This document shows, piece after piece, positions 12,070 through 24,329 of a stretch of DNA of 64,000 bases. A program made the position numbers and the translations under genes. The notes under the pieces are model-generated. The model was not told the DNA's origin. It did not search any database and saw only the letters and a list, made by a program, of their open reading frames with translations. The stretch's first letter is position 1, and the number at the start of each line of letters is the position of its first letter. The stretch comes from Hemicentrotus pulcherrimus (Eukaryota; Echinodermata; Echinoidea; Camarodonta; Strongylocentrotidae), in contig BEXV01000002.1 in NCBI GenBank assembly GCA_003118195.1, forward strand, positions 277,841 to 341,840, read 5' to 3'.

Positions 12070-13984
12070 ATTTAAAATCTGCTTCTCTAATTTGTATCTG
12101 CTTCCTTGTAATTGGCTCTAAAGGCTGAAGTTTCCTTTAACTCCCAATCTCGTAAATGTGAATATGTCCATCAGTGAAGTTGTTAAACTGGGTCAATGGC
12201 GACATGATGAGCCCTCTACACCATGTCTACTGTATTTACTCATTCAAGGTGTAAAATGTGTTTTTGTAAATAGAGATTACCCTTGCCCTCTTTCAGAAAT
12301 CTACATGCATTCCCTATAAGATCACATACTCATTAGATGTTAAAAAACTCCCGAATCTGATTAGGATATTATACGAATTCTCTGTTTATTAATCTATCAA
12401 CTTGTTAACTTCCATTTTGGCTGGTCCATTAGGCTTTATCAAAAAAGGAGAAGTAGAAGAAATAGAAGACGAAGAAGAAGAAGAAGAAGGATGACAAGAA
12501 GAAAGGGTTATGTCTTAAAGATTTTTTTTCTTCTTATTCACTTTAAGATTAAGTTGTTATGATTAAATATCTCCCTCCCTCTCCTGCCCTACCCTCCATT
12601 CCCCTCCCCTCCATTCCCCTCCCCTCTCGAATTCACTTTCTCTCTCTCTCCCTCTCTCTTCCTCTCTCTCTCTCTCTCTCTCTCATTCCTTCTCGTTCTC
12701 TCTTTCTACCTCTCCATCAGTCTTTCTCTCTATCTCCATCTTCCCGTTCCACCATCTTCCCTCTCAACACCACATAACACCCCGTGTTATTCCGCGGATC
12801 CTCAAAAGAGTCGTAAGGCCGGAATGGGTATGATTGTGAGATCCTCCGTGATATTCCAGCTTATCAATGAACCCTTTGAGATAACTGTATATCAAGCAAG
12901 GTGTGAACTATGCCAATCTGATACTCCCATCAGAGGAGAGAGAAGAATAGAAGATTCGAGTTCGAAAGGTTATTTTGCCTCTCTGGCTAGGTGGAAGATG
13001 TTTCTACATGCACAATATTTTAGAATGTCAACAATGAATCTACCTGTATCCGTAACTGTGCCTTCTATTCTCAGCACGTCTTCCAAAAACCTAGTTGGGA
13101 TGCACGCAGGATATTAAGATTAACAACTCTATTTCTCGATTCATGTATGGAGAGGTCAAACAAGATGTGGGGATATTTTTACAGGAATTTATTTTAAAAG
13201 CTAAAGCCAAGTATTCCGAAACAGCCCTCTTTATCAGTATTCCACGATAAAATGATTGCGCTTTGGGTGATCATCTACTGTATGATGTTATTTGTCATGT
13301 AGCTGAGACGGACTCCATAACTTATAATTTGAAAATGTTAATGTACAATATACATGAAGTACATGCATGGTATATTTCATATAATTTCCTAAACATTTCG
13401 AATATAAAGACGAACTATGCGATAGACTATTCCAATTTAGGTACTTAAATTGGGGACGATGCAATTTTCTTGGAAAAGGGGAAGAGTTACATGTTTATCT
13501 AAGGTTTAATTCATAATCACTATGGTTTGAGATACTTTCTTACCGAACCTTGATCAAGACATGTCTGTTCAACTGTGTGTTGTACTTGATTGTTGATGTA
13601 TCTTCTTTATACCCTTGGATATATCAAGAGCAACAGTGGAATGCAGCACTGTCTAGACCTGATTGTAGTAAGTATGTGTTATAAGAGGATTTGGATGATC
13701 TTCCCTGAACCTAAAGTTTTCTTATAATCTATAGAACGGTTTTCATTTTTGTCTTTAAAAAAACACAACTATTATCTCGATCAGCGTGCTATGATTTTCG
13801 TAGATGTGAAAGAGAGAGAGAGAGAGAGAGGGGGCGGAGGGAGAGAGAGACCATGCTGTATTTGATGTGCCCTCTATCATACTTTGAAGTATGGCTGCAA
13901 AGCTCACTCAGAGTTAAGAGTCCAGTCACTCTCACATCAGTATCAATTGTTTTTAATTTCGCGCAGAGGCTATTACTTAAGGCC
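12070..13984. other. Non-coding stretch with pyrimidine and purine tracts
   Basis: (GAA)n lies at about 12469-12489, a long CT-rich tract with CCCTCCATT-type sub-repeats at about 12571-12760, and (GA)n at about 13807-13850. A 97-codon frame at 12824-13117 is slightly GC-richer than its surroundings and contains CELC, but has no domain and no clear splice sites; I do not call it a gene. Confidence 0.55.
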
Positions 13985-14621
13985 CGGTCACACAGGGAGG
14001 ACGCATGGGGAACGCATGGCCGGCGCATGGAAAATTTCTGATTTTGGCCAGTGCGTTGTCGTTCGCTAGGCGTGCGTCATCACTCGTTACTCGTTCGTCG
14101 AGCGCGCTGGACCAACGCTGGACCAGCGCTATGCATTCGTCGTCATTCGTTGTGTGCGTCGTGATTTTTTGAGCATGTTCAAAAATGTTCGCGGAGCTCG
14201 ACGCATGAATGTACACGCCAAAGGCACGCCAGACGTGCGTTGAGCGTGCTAGACCAGCGCCAGATATACGCGGGGCACACGCCCTGTATACGCACAGCGC
14301 GCTAGCTACACGCTGTGAATTTTGTATCAGCTCGCTAGCTTTTCCAAAATCATGACAAAAGTTAGGCACACGGCCTTTTCCGATTTCCAATGCGCTGGCC
14401 GTGCGTCGTAGAACACGCTGTGCATTCGTGGAAGTTGTTATCATGTGCGCTCTGGGTACGGTCTGTAGGAGTACTGTATGCGCCCTGTATGCGCTCAGCG
14501 CGCTAGCAACACGCTATGCATTTGGTGTCAAAAGTTGGGCGCACGACAACGCACTGGCCTAAATTGCAAATTTCCCATGCGCTGGCCATGCGTTCCCCAT
14601 GCGTCCTCCCTGTGTGACCGN
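13985..14621. mobile_element. Long-TIR foldback (MITE-like) element, about 640 bp
   Basis: The left arm 13985-14067 and right arm 14539-14620 are reverse complements over about 80 bp with only a handful of mismatches, starting CGGTCACACAGGGAGGACGC. The interior carries further imperfect inverted and direct copies of GCGCTGGACC- and CGTGCGT-like words and is much more GC- and CpG-rich than its surroundings. No transposase is present. The right end runs straight into an undetermined base at 14621, so the true end and target-site duplication cannot be read. Short frames inside it on both strands are by-products. Confidence 0.72.
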
Positions 14622-17129
14622 CAAGACCTTCGGGGCTTGTTTGTCCGTAGTCGTATTCCGCGGTTACACTGCCATCCCGGCATGCCCTAAATTTCCCCAT
14701 TCGGGGTTATGTTATGTTCTGTTTTGACTTTGTTTGTGGTGAACGTGTGTATGAAATCACAGGATAACCTGTGAACCACCGTCACTAACTTTAAAAAATA
14801 ACACCAAATACTTGATCAATACAGTGTAGGGCTATCATTTGTTTGATGGGTTCCTTTTTTTACCTCAAATTTGATTAACGTTTGATTTCTATCCCCAAGC
14901 CACGCGAATTCAATTCGATGTCTTTAACAGAAGATGAAAAATAGATCAATATAAAACCTATGCCTCGCAAATGAGAATCTAAAGAGCGTTTTTCGATCGA
15001 ATCATAAGGGCACAGACAGATTACTTGGTCAGCCCCCGATCGGCTAGGGAGCTCAGATATAATCGCCTTTGGAGGCCCTCGCGTATTGTCCATTAGACCT
15101 GTAAAAATAAAGAGTTGTTACATGACCTATGGCAGATGGTTTAGATTTCTTGTCCAAGATAAAACTCGCAATGATTCGGGACTATCCAAAGCAATTCCAA
15201 TATTTTTCTCTAGATTCGAAAAGGATGGAATGTTTACGCCTTTGCAAAATGCAATAGGTCTCCAAAGACACTTGCGCCATTTGACAAAATTTCGGAGATA
15301 TTTGGTAAAAGGCTTATAATTTCGAAGAAAATGTATATTGTTATACTAATGTTATCTATTTGGTAGAAAGCACATCTTATGCCTTGCGGCTGTTTCCTAC
15401 TCTAGAACAATTTTGTAAATATTTTTGTAACCCACCCCCCCCTCAAAAAAACACCAAAAACGATTAACAATTTTACAAGATAATTATTGCAGGTGTTACT
15501 TTTTACGGAACTCATTCAGGAGTTAATTTCAATTTTCGTTGTAAATAAACCCCTACATCTGCGAAGCATTATTTTTTTTTAAATTAAACATCACCTATAT
15601 ATAGTTATTACTGAAGTCACATACATAAAGGACATGGCAAGGCCTGGACTTTGAAATTAAGACTCTTAACGTCCATCACGTCCCTTTAACGTCCCTAAGG
15701 TTTAACATCTATAGAAAATGTATATATTCATTAATCTGTTGGATTGATTTATGCACGCACATATCCTATATACTGTATCTACTTCCTGGTATTACTTCTA
15801 CCTAATTCATTCACAATATATGTTTACATTCCACCATGCCCCAAATTTTCTCATAATCTCATGGATAAATGCCGAGTTTAGCGCCAGTGCCGTTAACCCT
15901 ATAGATCTCTATTAAAACACCACTCAACTACCTTACCGCTAACCCGTGAAATACAGGTAATTCAACAAATTATGCATTTAATTTTTGTTTGTTAAACTAG
16001 TTGAAAAGAAGATATTAGGACGTCAAATGTCTTTGTATGTCTTGCAAATCCTCAATTTAACCATGATCAGCTAAGAAATCTACACGTTTGTTGATATAGA
16101 AAAGTAGTTTTAAATTGGTTACTGCGAATGATAAATTCATTGTTTGCTCAAAAATATTGCTTGTCTTGACTAATCCCTTTCAAACAATATCTGGAGAAAA
16201 AAAAAATTGTTTTTGAGAAACGTGATGGGAAATTAATCATCCTATTTTTATTCATTTTTCAGGAATCTATATTATGTGCATAAATTGGTCACACCCTCTT
16301 TCGACCTCTTTGTGGTCAGTTGAGGAACTGGAATTTGACTCTTGCATAAAATTCGTTGTAATTTATGACCCTCTTTTCTGATTCCCTTCCCTGTGAATTA
16401 TTTAGAAGAGAGTTGATGAATACTCAGGGGTTGAAAGGAAGAACTGCACGCCAATAGAGGAGGGACTGGTTGGGATGCAGCGGAGGTATATAGTAAGGTT
16501 CACCTAACAGCTCGTTGACTTCAAGTTTATGTCGTGGTTTTAAACTTAGGAATATTGTCCCGTATAAATGGACCGTGCGGACGTACCCATGGTTACCAAA
16601 CTGCAAATTTACTCGCAGTTAAAAACCACGAGAGATGTTTAGGTGTATAGCGCGATAGTTACCAGTATCGGGGGTTACTTACTGAAGATTAAAATTCGAT
16701 TTTACGCCAGCTTATAGTTGAAATAGATGTAACATGTGAACATAGCTAGTGATATTGATCCCAGCAGTCGGGAACCAGGCTGAAACTGATTCACAACCAG
16801 GAGTTTGCAATGAACCGACAGTTTTGTCATTAATGACGTGGGCGATGGGACCAATAACATTATATACCAATTACCTCTCAGACTCCTTTCAAGTGATAAG
16901 TACATTTTTCTTCATTAGGATTTGTTCTTATAGTATGCGTAAAAATCTAGGCCATCACTTATATTCTTATTGACAACTGATACGCTATTCATATGAGTTG
17001 ACCATTCCCTGATGAAGGGAATTTGTAACCTAAACCATTTTTTTTTATAACATGAAGTGGCCTTTCCCCTCTGTAAGTGGGGTAATACATATCTCAGTGA
17101 ATGATGCCTGTCTTTTTTCGGTTATTTTT
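14622..17129. other. Non-coding stretch, small hairpins only
   Basis: Just after the undetermined base, CAAGACC-TTCG-GGGCTTG (14622-14639) can form a seven-pair stem with one mismatch and a TTCG loop, possibly the end of another element. A short perfect palindrome ATTCCCT-n5-AGGGAAT lies near 17006-17024. No supported gene. Confidence 0.5.
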
Positions 17130-17317
17130 GAAACACGTCTGTTGTATTAGTTCGGGGTTGTTAGATAGGGCGAAGCTCGTTATGATAATTACTACCAACA
17201 AATTAAGTAGCGTTATTTTACAGCTTTTTAACAAAAAACACGTCTGTCATGTTACTTTGGCCTTGTAAGAGAGGGTGAAGTTTGTTATGGTACTTACTAC
17301 CCACAATTTAAGTAACG
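17130..17317 (+). repeat. Diverged two-copy tandem duplication, about 105 bp period
   Basis: The block at about 17130-17214 (AACACGTCTGT ... AGGGCGAAG ... TTACTACC ... TTAAGTAGCGT) recurs at about 17235-17317 (AACACGTCTGT ... AGGGTGAAG ... TTACTACC ... TTAAGTAACGT). The two copies are clearly related but substantially substituted, so the duplication is old. Confidence 0.65.
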
Positions 17318-19634
17318 TATAAGTTTTCTGCAATTGGAATCTGAGGGCGCGTCGATATTCGGGGATCTGCCTATCCCCTCTCCCTGTGAGAAGTAGATAT
17401 GTATATTACCTTTTTAAAAGTGGTTAGATGCATACGAGGCGGGATGGAGGGCTCTATCCCCCGATCTCCCTCCTAAAGTTTCGAGACCTCTGTTATTCGG
17501 GCAGCTAGATGTCTTTGTCAAGCCATATCTTGCATTATATACATGTTTGTACTTAGGAACTCTTTTGACGAAATGAAATAAAGATGCTTTGAATCGATCC
17601 TCGATGCACTAACAATTTATATATAGCTCAATAGAAAACTTGAGAGCTTAAACTCGGGCAAAAGCCGTCACCCATATAGTGCAGAAATTGTTTCCGCACG
17701 CCTATGGTTGGATGTGAAACAGTGGTCTCTACAAACTGTAAATGATATTCGCATGTTAATTTCACAGGTCAAAGACCACTTTGATGAAGTGCGATAATTA
17801 TTTTTTCTTTAAAAAGTGCGAACACACAAACCGGCATGGCAAGCTGCAAGCTATTAAGACCAAATATATTCTCATACTTATCGTCCCCCTTTTAAAAAAA
17901 CATTCTTAATCTCTCGTTATAATTATGATATTTTTTCTTTTAAAGTGGAATAATTATGGTATTGTTTGTTTCTCTACGTTTGATACCTTATGCGTAACAT
18001 AATGATCTTGTAAATGAAGGCCATTATCCACAGGTCGCCAGAATAAAACACACGAATTAAATAACACTTCAACAAGTCCCTCAAAATTATAGTTTTATTT
18101 TTCAAAAAGATATTTTACCATAAACAAATCAAGGAGACAGAAATGAGTTAATGAACAGAGTAACACAAAATTTCGAAATCTCTCCTCAAGGAGACTTTCA
18201 TGATCCATACATTTAATCAGATTAGATGTTTAATGTAACTTTTTATTTTTAGGAATACTATGAACAAGATTAATATTCTAAAATCTTCTGTTCGCTAAAT
18301 TCAACTCTATCATGTGTTTATGTATCTTCTTACATGCGTGAATCCAATAACGTGATAGTAATGAGCAATTTAGACTATCAATTACCAATCACGTTTCAGA
18401 AAATACCGTTTCAATGTAGCAATTGTGTTACCCATTGTACCTTACGCTCCAGATTTCGTGATTCAGAGAGAAGCATTCCAAATTACGTCAATCCTTGAAT
18501 TGGCATGTCATTCCCATTTCATGACGTCACGAATCAGAAACGATGTGAAGATTCCACATTTGAAGAGACTATAGCCTCTGGCTCTTTCCTTCTTGTTTAA
18601 AGCCAATCGAATGATCCTGGATGTCTCTTGGCACGATGAGTGTGCTTGCGTTTCCATAAAGTTCCCTTTTTCTGCAAACGTTTGCCTCAAATCATCGCAT
18701 TCACATGAAATTATGTTATTCTTTAAAAAGTGATTATTTGATTTTTCGTTTATCAGCACTTTTACAATGCACAGTTTGAGGCGATGAAATTTCAGACTTT
18801 GTTTTCGAAGTATCAACGAAAAGGGAAATTATGGTCTTGACTAAACCTATTCGACATCATGATTGAAAAATCTATAAAAAGCAAAATCTTAACAACAAAT
18901 TCCAAGGCAGTAAAGGCAAATATGAGATGCTTCAAATGGCGGCCAGGTTAAATGGATACAAATTGTTACTTATTGTGTAGGATTTTATATTTGATTAAAA
19001 CAATTGCAGCCGGTAGGAATTGTATGGAATATTTGTGACATAATATATCAGAAATACGAAAGGTGTCATATAACAATGCCATTCATGACCAGTTGGAAAG
19101 TCGTGAAAATCATGGTATTACATTAAGTACTCAAAGAAGAGCTTCTTAATTTATCTAATTTTGTTTTTGTTTGTTGTTGTTGTTGTTGTAAGGTTTAATT
19201 GATTTACAAGAATTTTCTAGTGTATGATCAGCAACATATTTCACTATATGCGATAGAAGGATGCGTGATATCGATAGGAGGATGTGTGATATTTCGATCA
19301 GTGTACATTTGTGAGGGATAAAATAGTAGAGGAAAGAAAGAGAGGGAGCTTTATGTTCCATTTTTAGATCTTGTTGTATTGTTATTAGTTTTAGAAATAG
19401 AGGGAAACGTATATTCCCAACGTAAATTCAAATCATCCTAAAATATCAAATGAAATTGATAGAAAGAACGTAAATCATGGAACACCTTGCTTGTTTAGAA
19501 AAAATGTAACGTGGCAAACCTTCTTTTTTTTTGGAGGGGGGGGGTCACTGGTCTTTGTGGTTTTGAAAAGACAGGAAATGATTTGAAGTAATTACTGTTA
19601 AAAGTACAAAGCTCACATTCTCTCCTTTCATGAC
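17318..19634. other. AT-rich non-coding stretch
   Basis: No supported gene. (GTT)n lies at about 19163-19188, and a GGATGYGTGATAT phrase is repeated at about 19260-19291. The 102-codon minus-strand frame at 18508-18816 has no motif. Confidence 0.55.
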
Positions 19635-19810
19635 TGTGACACCATGACCACGATCGAAGGATCACACATTACTGGGCAAAAACTGCAGAATTTTTAGGCA
19701 CATTAACATGACTGTGTTCGAGTAGGTATTAAAAAAAAAATTACTATATGCCCTACCATTCGTGTGTGCCTTACCATGCGTGATCCTTCCATTATGACTA
19801 CGGTGTCACA
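19635..19810. mobile_element. MITE-like element, 176 bp with about 43-bp TIRs
   Basis: The left terminus 19635-19677 starts TGTGACACC and the right terminus 19768-19810 ends GGTGTCACA. The arms are imperfect reverse complements over about 43 bp, sharing GAAGGATCAC and the outermost nine bases exactly. The interior is AT-rich and non-coding. No clear target-site duplication flanks it (ATGAC on the left, TAGAA on the right). Confidence 0.65.
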
Positions 19811-21819
19811 TAGAAGATGAACATATGAGCTTTTGCATGATCTTAGGTATCTATCGTTGTATCATTGAATACTGATAATCCCAAATTATTACCTTTCCTT
19901 GTCATACACTTGCCATATAAAATACACTTGCACTATGACACTAAAACTTTTTAAATTTCCCCATTTCACATTTGCATCATTTGGCTAATAAACACACACA
20001 TTCTAATCCACACGCGCAACCCATCAAGGCACCAACGCACACACACAAAACACACACAAACACACACTCTCTCTCTCTCCCTCTCTCTCTCTCTCTATCC
20101 GCCCATCTCTCTCCCCCCCCCTCCTTTCTCTCCCTCACGCTTTCTGACCCTTTGTATTTGGTTTTCCCCTTTTTTTTCCTCATAACAAAACTCGTGTGGT
20201 TGGCTTCTATTTCCTACTACTGCTGCTTTTATTTGACACGTGGTATGCAAGGATTTGAAGAAAAAAAAAACGAATTTGTGTTCTGTACCATTCGCTTGTA
20301 CCTAGTATGAAATAGATACGCCTTGAAAATTGTGAGCGTATACGTCGCGGCTAGAATTTAATTTAAATAATTTGTTTGGCCTTTCCTGCCTCATTTCGAG
20401 TGAATATATCTCGAAAGCTGGTTATTCTTAAGGGACCAGACCTTAAAGATACTATGTCCCTTTTGCAGCCAACATCAAATTCTGTAGAACTTTGCAGAAA
20501 TAATGAATATGTCATGTATGTCCTATATGTGAAATTTAAACGTTAGCAGTGTCCTAATATTAAAATTATGCAAGGAAATCGGTTTACTTGCTAAACTTCA
20601 CTGTTAAACACTATTGAGTGACTGACTGGCTTTTTCTCATTTGGTAATATAATAACATACAAAATGAGCTGCAAAGTGTACGTGAGCATTTGTCGACATC
20701 AATAACACAATTCTTGTAATGGCCAAAAATTATGATAGAATCTTTGCGCAGCATAAAACGTTCGACCATTCGATACAATGCTCTGAAAACCAGACTATTA
20801 CTTACTGGCTCGATAGCTCTTGAGTCGATTCGACAACTTATAGCCGTTATTTCCCACTTAGAGAAATTTTCGAGCCCCCCCCTTTTTTTTTAAGGGAAGT
20901 TCTAAATTAGTATTATCTTTCAAATGACGCTGGAATTTAACCTTTTCTCTTTTTTGGCCTGCAAATGGGACCTAGTACCTTTAATAAGGAGAATGAAAGT
21001 TTTGTTAAAGGGTGGGGTGTCTCATTTGAAAAATACCATTAAATTATTGTCATGAATAAGGAATGCTCTTTATATATTTTTCTCACATAAACAAAAATGA
21101 CTGATACAAGTTTACAACTCTGCATTTAACGTTGATGCCATATGCTTGAGTAGACCATAATATATATCTACATCCGTGTGAAGTACTCTTAACTGTAAGT
21201 GTCTTTCAGCAAGCTCAAGAGGTCTTTAAAAAGCATTTTGATGATCCTAAACCTAACAATACAGTCCACTGCAACTTGTAGGCAGTTTCTTTTATTTTTC
21301 CATCTTATGGCTACTACTTAACTTTGTCTTTATCGTCGTGTAGTACATGAACTATATTGATTTTTGTTTGTGTTAGAAAATGGTATCTTATTTAGTGGCA
21401 TCCTACATCGTCCTAGTCGGTATATGTTTCAAATGCTGTAACATCCCAAATATACTACTCTCATTGGGGGCACATGCACATGCTCGCTTTAAAACATGAT
21501 CTGAAAGAGCAATTGTCTCATTTAGCTGGAGGACTGATACATCTTGGGAAATCTCTAAAAACGATGTGACAACAACATTCAGTCGCTCTACATTTAACAA
21601 TCCATCTATTTTGATCTACATTTCTATGCCACATTTCTAGGCATATGCATACTTTTCGTTTTCTGACTTATGAATCCAATGCTGTAAAATATATATAGCA
21701 AAAGAATATAGTTACATTCCTTTTAAAATGAAAACTAGCGATCAAAGTAGCATTATACAACATACTAAACGTATTGTATTGAGGACCCGACATTATGATC
21801 CGGCGTCATTTGCGTATCC
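19811..21819. other. Non-coding stretch with (CA)n/(CT)n tract
   Basis: A compound (CA)n-(CT)n-poly-C tract occupies about 20030-20130 and produces Ser/Leu-rich frames on one strand and Arg/Glu-rich frames on the other. A 65-codon minus-strand frame at 21403-21600 (starting from a TTG) looks mildly protein-like but has weak splice context and no recognisable motif. Confidence 0.5.
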
Positions 21820-22163
21820 GGACACCTACCCCTGGACATCCACCTCCCGGATTACCACCTTCAGTCAACTACCCCCTAGGACAACTACCCCCGGACAACA
21901 ACCCCGGACAGCTACCCAAGACAACAACCTCCTGGGATAGTTGCGCCGGGGGTAGTTGTCCAATAGATGGTTGTCATAGGGGGTAGTTGTCTGGGGGGGG
22001 GGGTAGTTGTCCGGTGAGTAGTTGTCCGGTGAGTAGTTGTCCGGGAGTAGTCGTCCTAGAGGGTGGTTTCTCTAGGGAGTAGTAGTCCTAGGGGGTAGTT
22101 GTCCTAGGGGATAGTTGACTGGGGGTGTTCATCCGGGGGGTTGGATGTCCAGGGGGTAGGTGC
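21820..22163. repeat. Inverted minisatellite, GGTAGTTGTCC unit with strand switch
   Basis: Left of about 21935 the C-rich complement of the unit repeats (GGACAACTACCCC and variants). Right of about 21945 the unit reads on the other strand (GGGGTAGTTGTCC, GTGAGTAGTTGTCC and variants) for more than ten degenerate copies. The outer ends also match as inverted repeats: 21820-21845 against 22139-22163, containing CTACCCCTGGACATCCA and its complement. The whole is a roughly 340-bp imperfect palindrome made of about 20-bp units with strong G/C strand asymmetry that flips at the centre. Confidence 0.7.
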
Positions 22164-24144
22164 CCTAGAACCGTCATTTGTTACCAGCTTTCTTTTGTCT
22201 TTCTTTTGTCAAGGATGAAGGGTTAGGGATTTAGTTGCTATTTAGGTATAGGGAAGGGTTGGGATTTATAGAGAAAGGGAAAGGTATCGTGTGTGCTCCA
22301 GAGTTGGCATTAGGGACTTTTAGATTTGCGTGGACTGATACGTGGGACGTCCATTCAAGGCAGTGCATTAAAAGGACGTCGACCGTAACAATCACCATTA
22401 TCTTTGTGCGAGTCTAAAAGTCCCTTATATGATTTCGGCAAGTGTGGAAATTGCCAGCAGTGGAACCATATATATTAGGAAAGATGAATTTTGCAATCTA
22501 TCTTGTTCAATTATGTATGCATGCATTTTTGAATAAATGGTGCAATCAATAACTTTGTCTCGAATCAAAATTAATATAGATGAATCTGATAATTATGCTA
22601 ATAGAGAATAATCTGAATAATACTGGCATAAATGTTGGCGCAAGAACTAACATGGATCACAAAAGAGACAATGAGGACATGTTCTCATCGGACGTTGAAT
22701 AATCAATTAGTAGGGGACGTGATCTGCATTTACCTCTAATCTATCTCAATAACAAAAACACACGTTTTTGTTTAACTTGAAGAAAAAAGGCAAATAAACT
22801 CAACCCGATCAAGCCTTTCAGATAGAATTTATCTTTGACATTTGCGGGAAGACCAATGCATGAATAGTGCATGAATAGTGCATGATAGTAAATATAAAAT
22901 TCACCGCTCTTCACACCAAAAATGCATCCGATCTTCAACAAGATCACACATTCCCAGTTTATGTTATTTTTCCGAAGAGACTTTATGCGGGAATATTTAT
23001 CAGTAATGACTCCTTAGGGCCCACACCTCTTTCCAGAGTATTGAAAATTGTACATCAAAGCATATTCAAAAGTATGCATGAAAATTTTGTAATATTTGAA
23101 AGAGAATAGGGTATAAGGGTTCCAGGAACTTGCCAGTCATGAGAAACAATCCAATTTTCCCCAATGAATTGCGATCCACCATAAATATCTTTATATCCGC
23201 CCATTTTAAGAATAGTTTGTATCTTTTCAGTTGAACCACAGGACTACTTTTTCTTAAAATAAAATAGCAAGTAAATGTTCACTCATGTTCATATTCTGTC
23301 TTACAGACCCTTATGTATTGTGGATGTTTTGTGCATGTACTTAAACACCATGTAAATGTTGATTAAGATGGAGCCTTCAACTTTCTAAAATCATGTATCT
23401 TTTGAGATGCTTTGAAATCAGTGTTTTTTTAATGATATGAAGGTGTTATGAGGGACCCTCGAGGAGAACCTTCAGAAAATTCAAGTCTTGACCCTTTGTA
23501 CTTTAAAAAGGGGTTTACTCAAAATACAGGATTCCCTTTTCTTCTTCTAAGGTAGTTGACGAGTAATTTCTGACCTTTTTCAGGTCAGGTTAAAATTGCC
23601 TAACAAAGAAGTAATTTTATTATTCTCACATCTGGGAAAGATAATACGATTATCAAACAATCAGACGGAATAAAGGCCACGCTTTGGTTTTATCCAGAAT
23701 AATCGCTACAAACAACCGAGGAACCATTTTTAAGTTACTTTATTTTTCGACGAAAGCAAGAGCACGTGCCCTCGACCGCCTTTCTGCGTTCTAGATATTA
23801 ACATACAATGTCTCCTAACATTTAATGACATGGTTCGTCTCTAAGGCATTAGGCAGAAAAGCGCCCATGAATTTGAATGCATTGTTGGATTCCTCTTTTA
23901 CATAAAATATTTTCCTTGAAAGCAATATGCTTTATTAGAAAGACGGATGAATATACATCATAGTTACCATGTATATCGCCCCAAAACACACACGAGACAC
24001 GCCCACTTAAATTCTACATATTCTGACTTAATGTGGTGCATTGTGCATGGGGTTTTATTTTTTTCAAAAATTCTTCCCCTTTATGTCAAACGATGGTTTA
24101 AAATGTGCTTTTCAAAATAGAAATAAATGAAGACGGTAGATTAG
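22164..24144. other. AT-rich non-coding stretch
   Basis: No supported gene. GCATGAATAGT is repeated about two and a half times at about 22858-22885. Frames up to 75 codons show no motif. Confidence 0.55.
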
Positions 24145-24329
24145 CGCACTCTAAATAGAGTTGGGTAAAATATAATCCATTTTAGGTAAAGAGGAATATG
24201 CATGTTTGTTGGGTAAAAATTTATACAATATTGGGTATCAAATATGTAGCCAAAGTTGATTTATCTATTGTTGGACATCTATTGTTACCTAAAATTGGTG
24301 AAATATACCCAAATTTTGTTAAAGTGTGT
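24145..24329. mobile_element. MITE-like element, about 185 bp with about 46-bp TIRs
   Basis: The left arm 24145-24190 and right arm 24283-24329 are imperfect reverse complements. Both carry the pattern CAC(A/T)CT(T/C)TAA...TTGGGTA...CCA-TTTTAGGTAA. The loop contains an additional TGGGTAAAA and TTGGGTAT, as if the arm end had been copied again internally. Non-coding. Confidence 0.6.

Noticed and set aside
21403..21617. Minus-strand exon with adhesion-receptor-like helical stretch
   Set aside because: Mildly protein-like, but no polypyrimidine acceptor, a weak donor and no definite motif.
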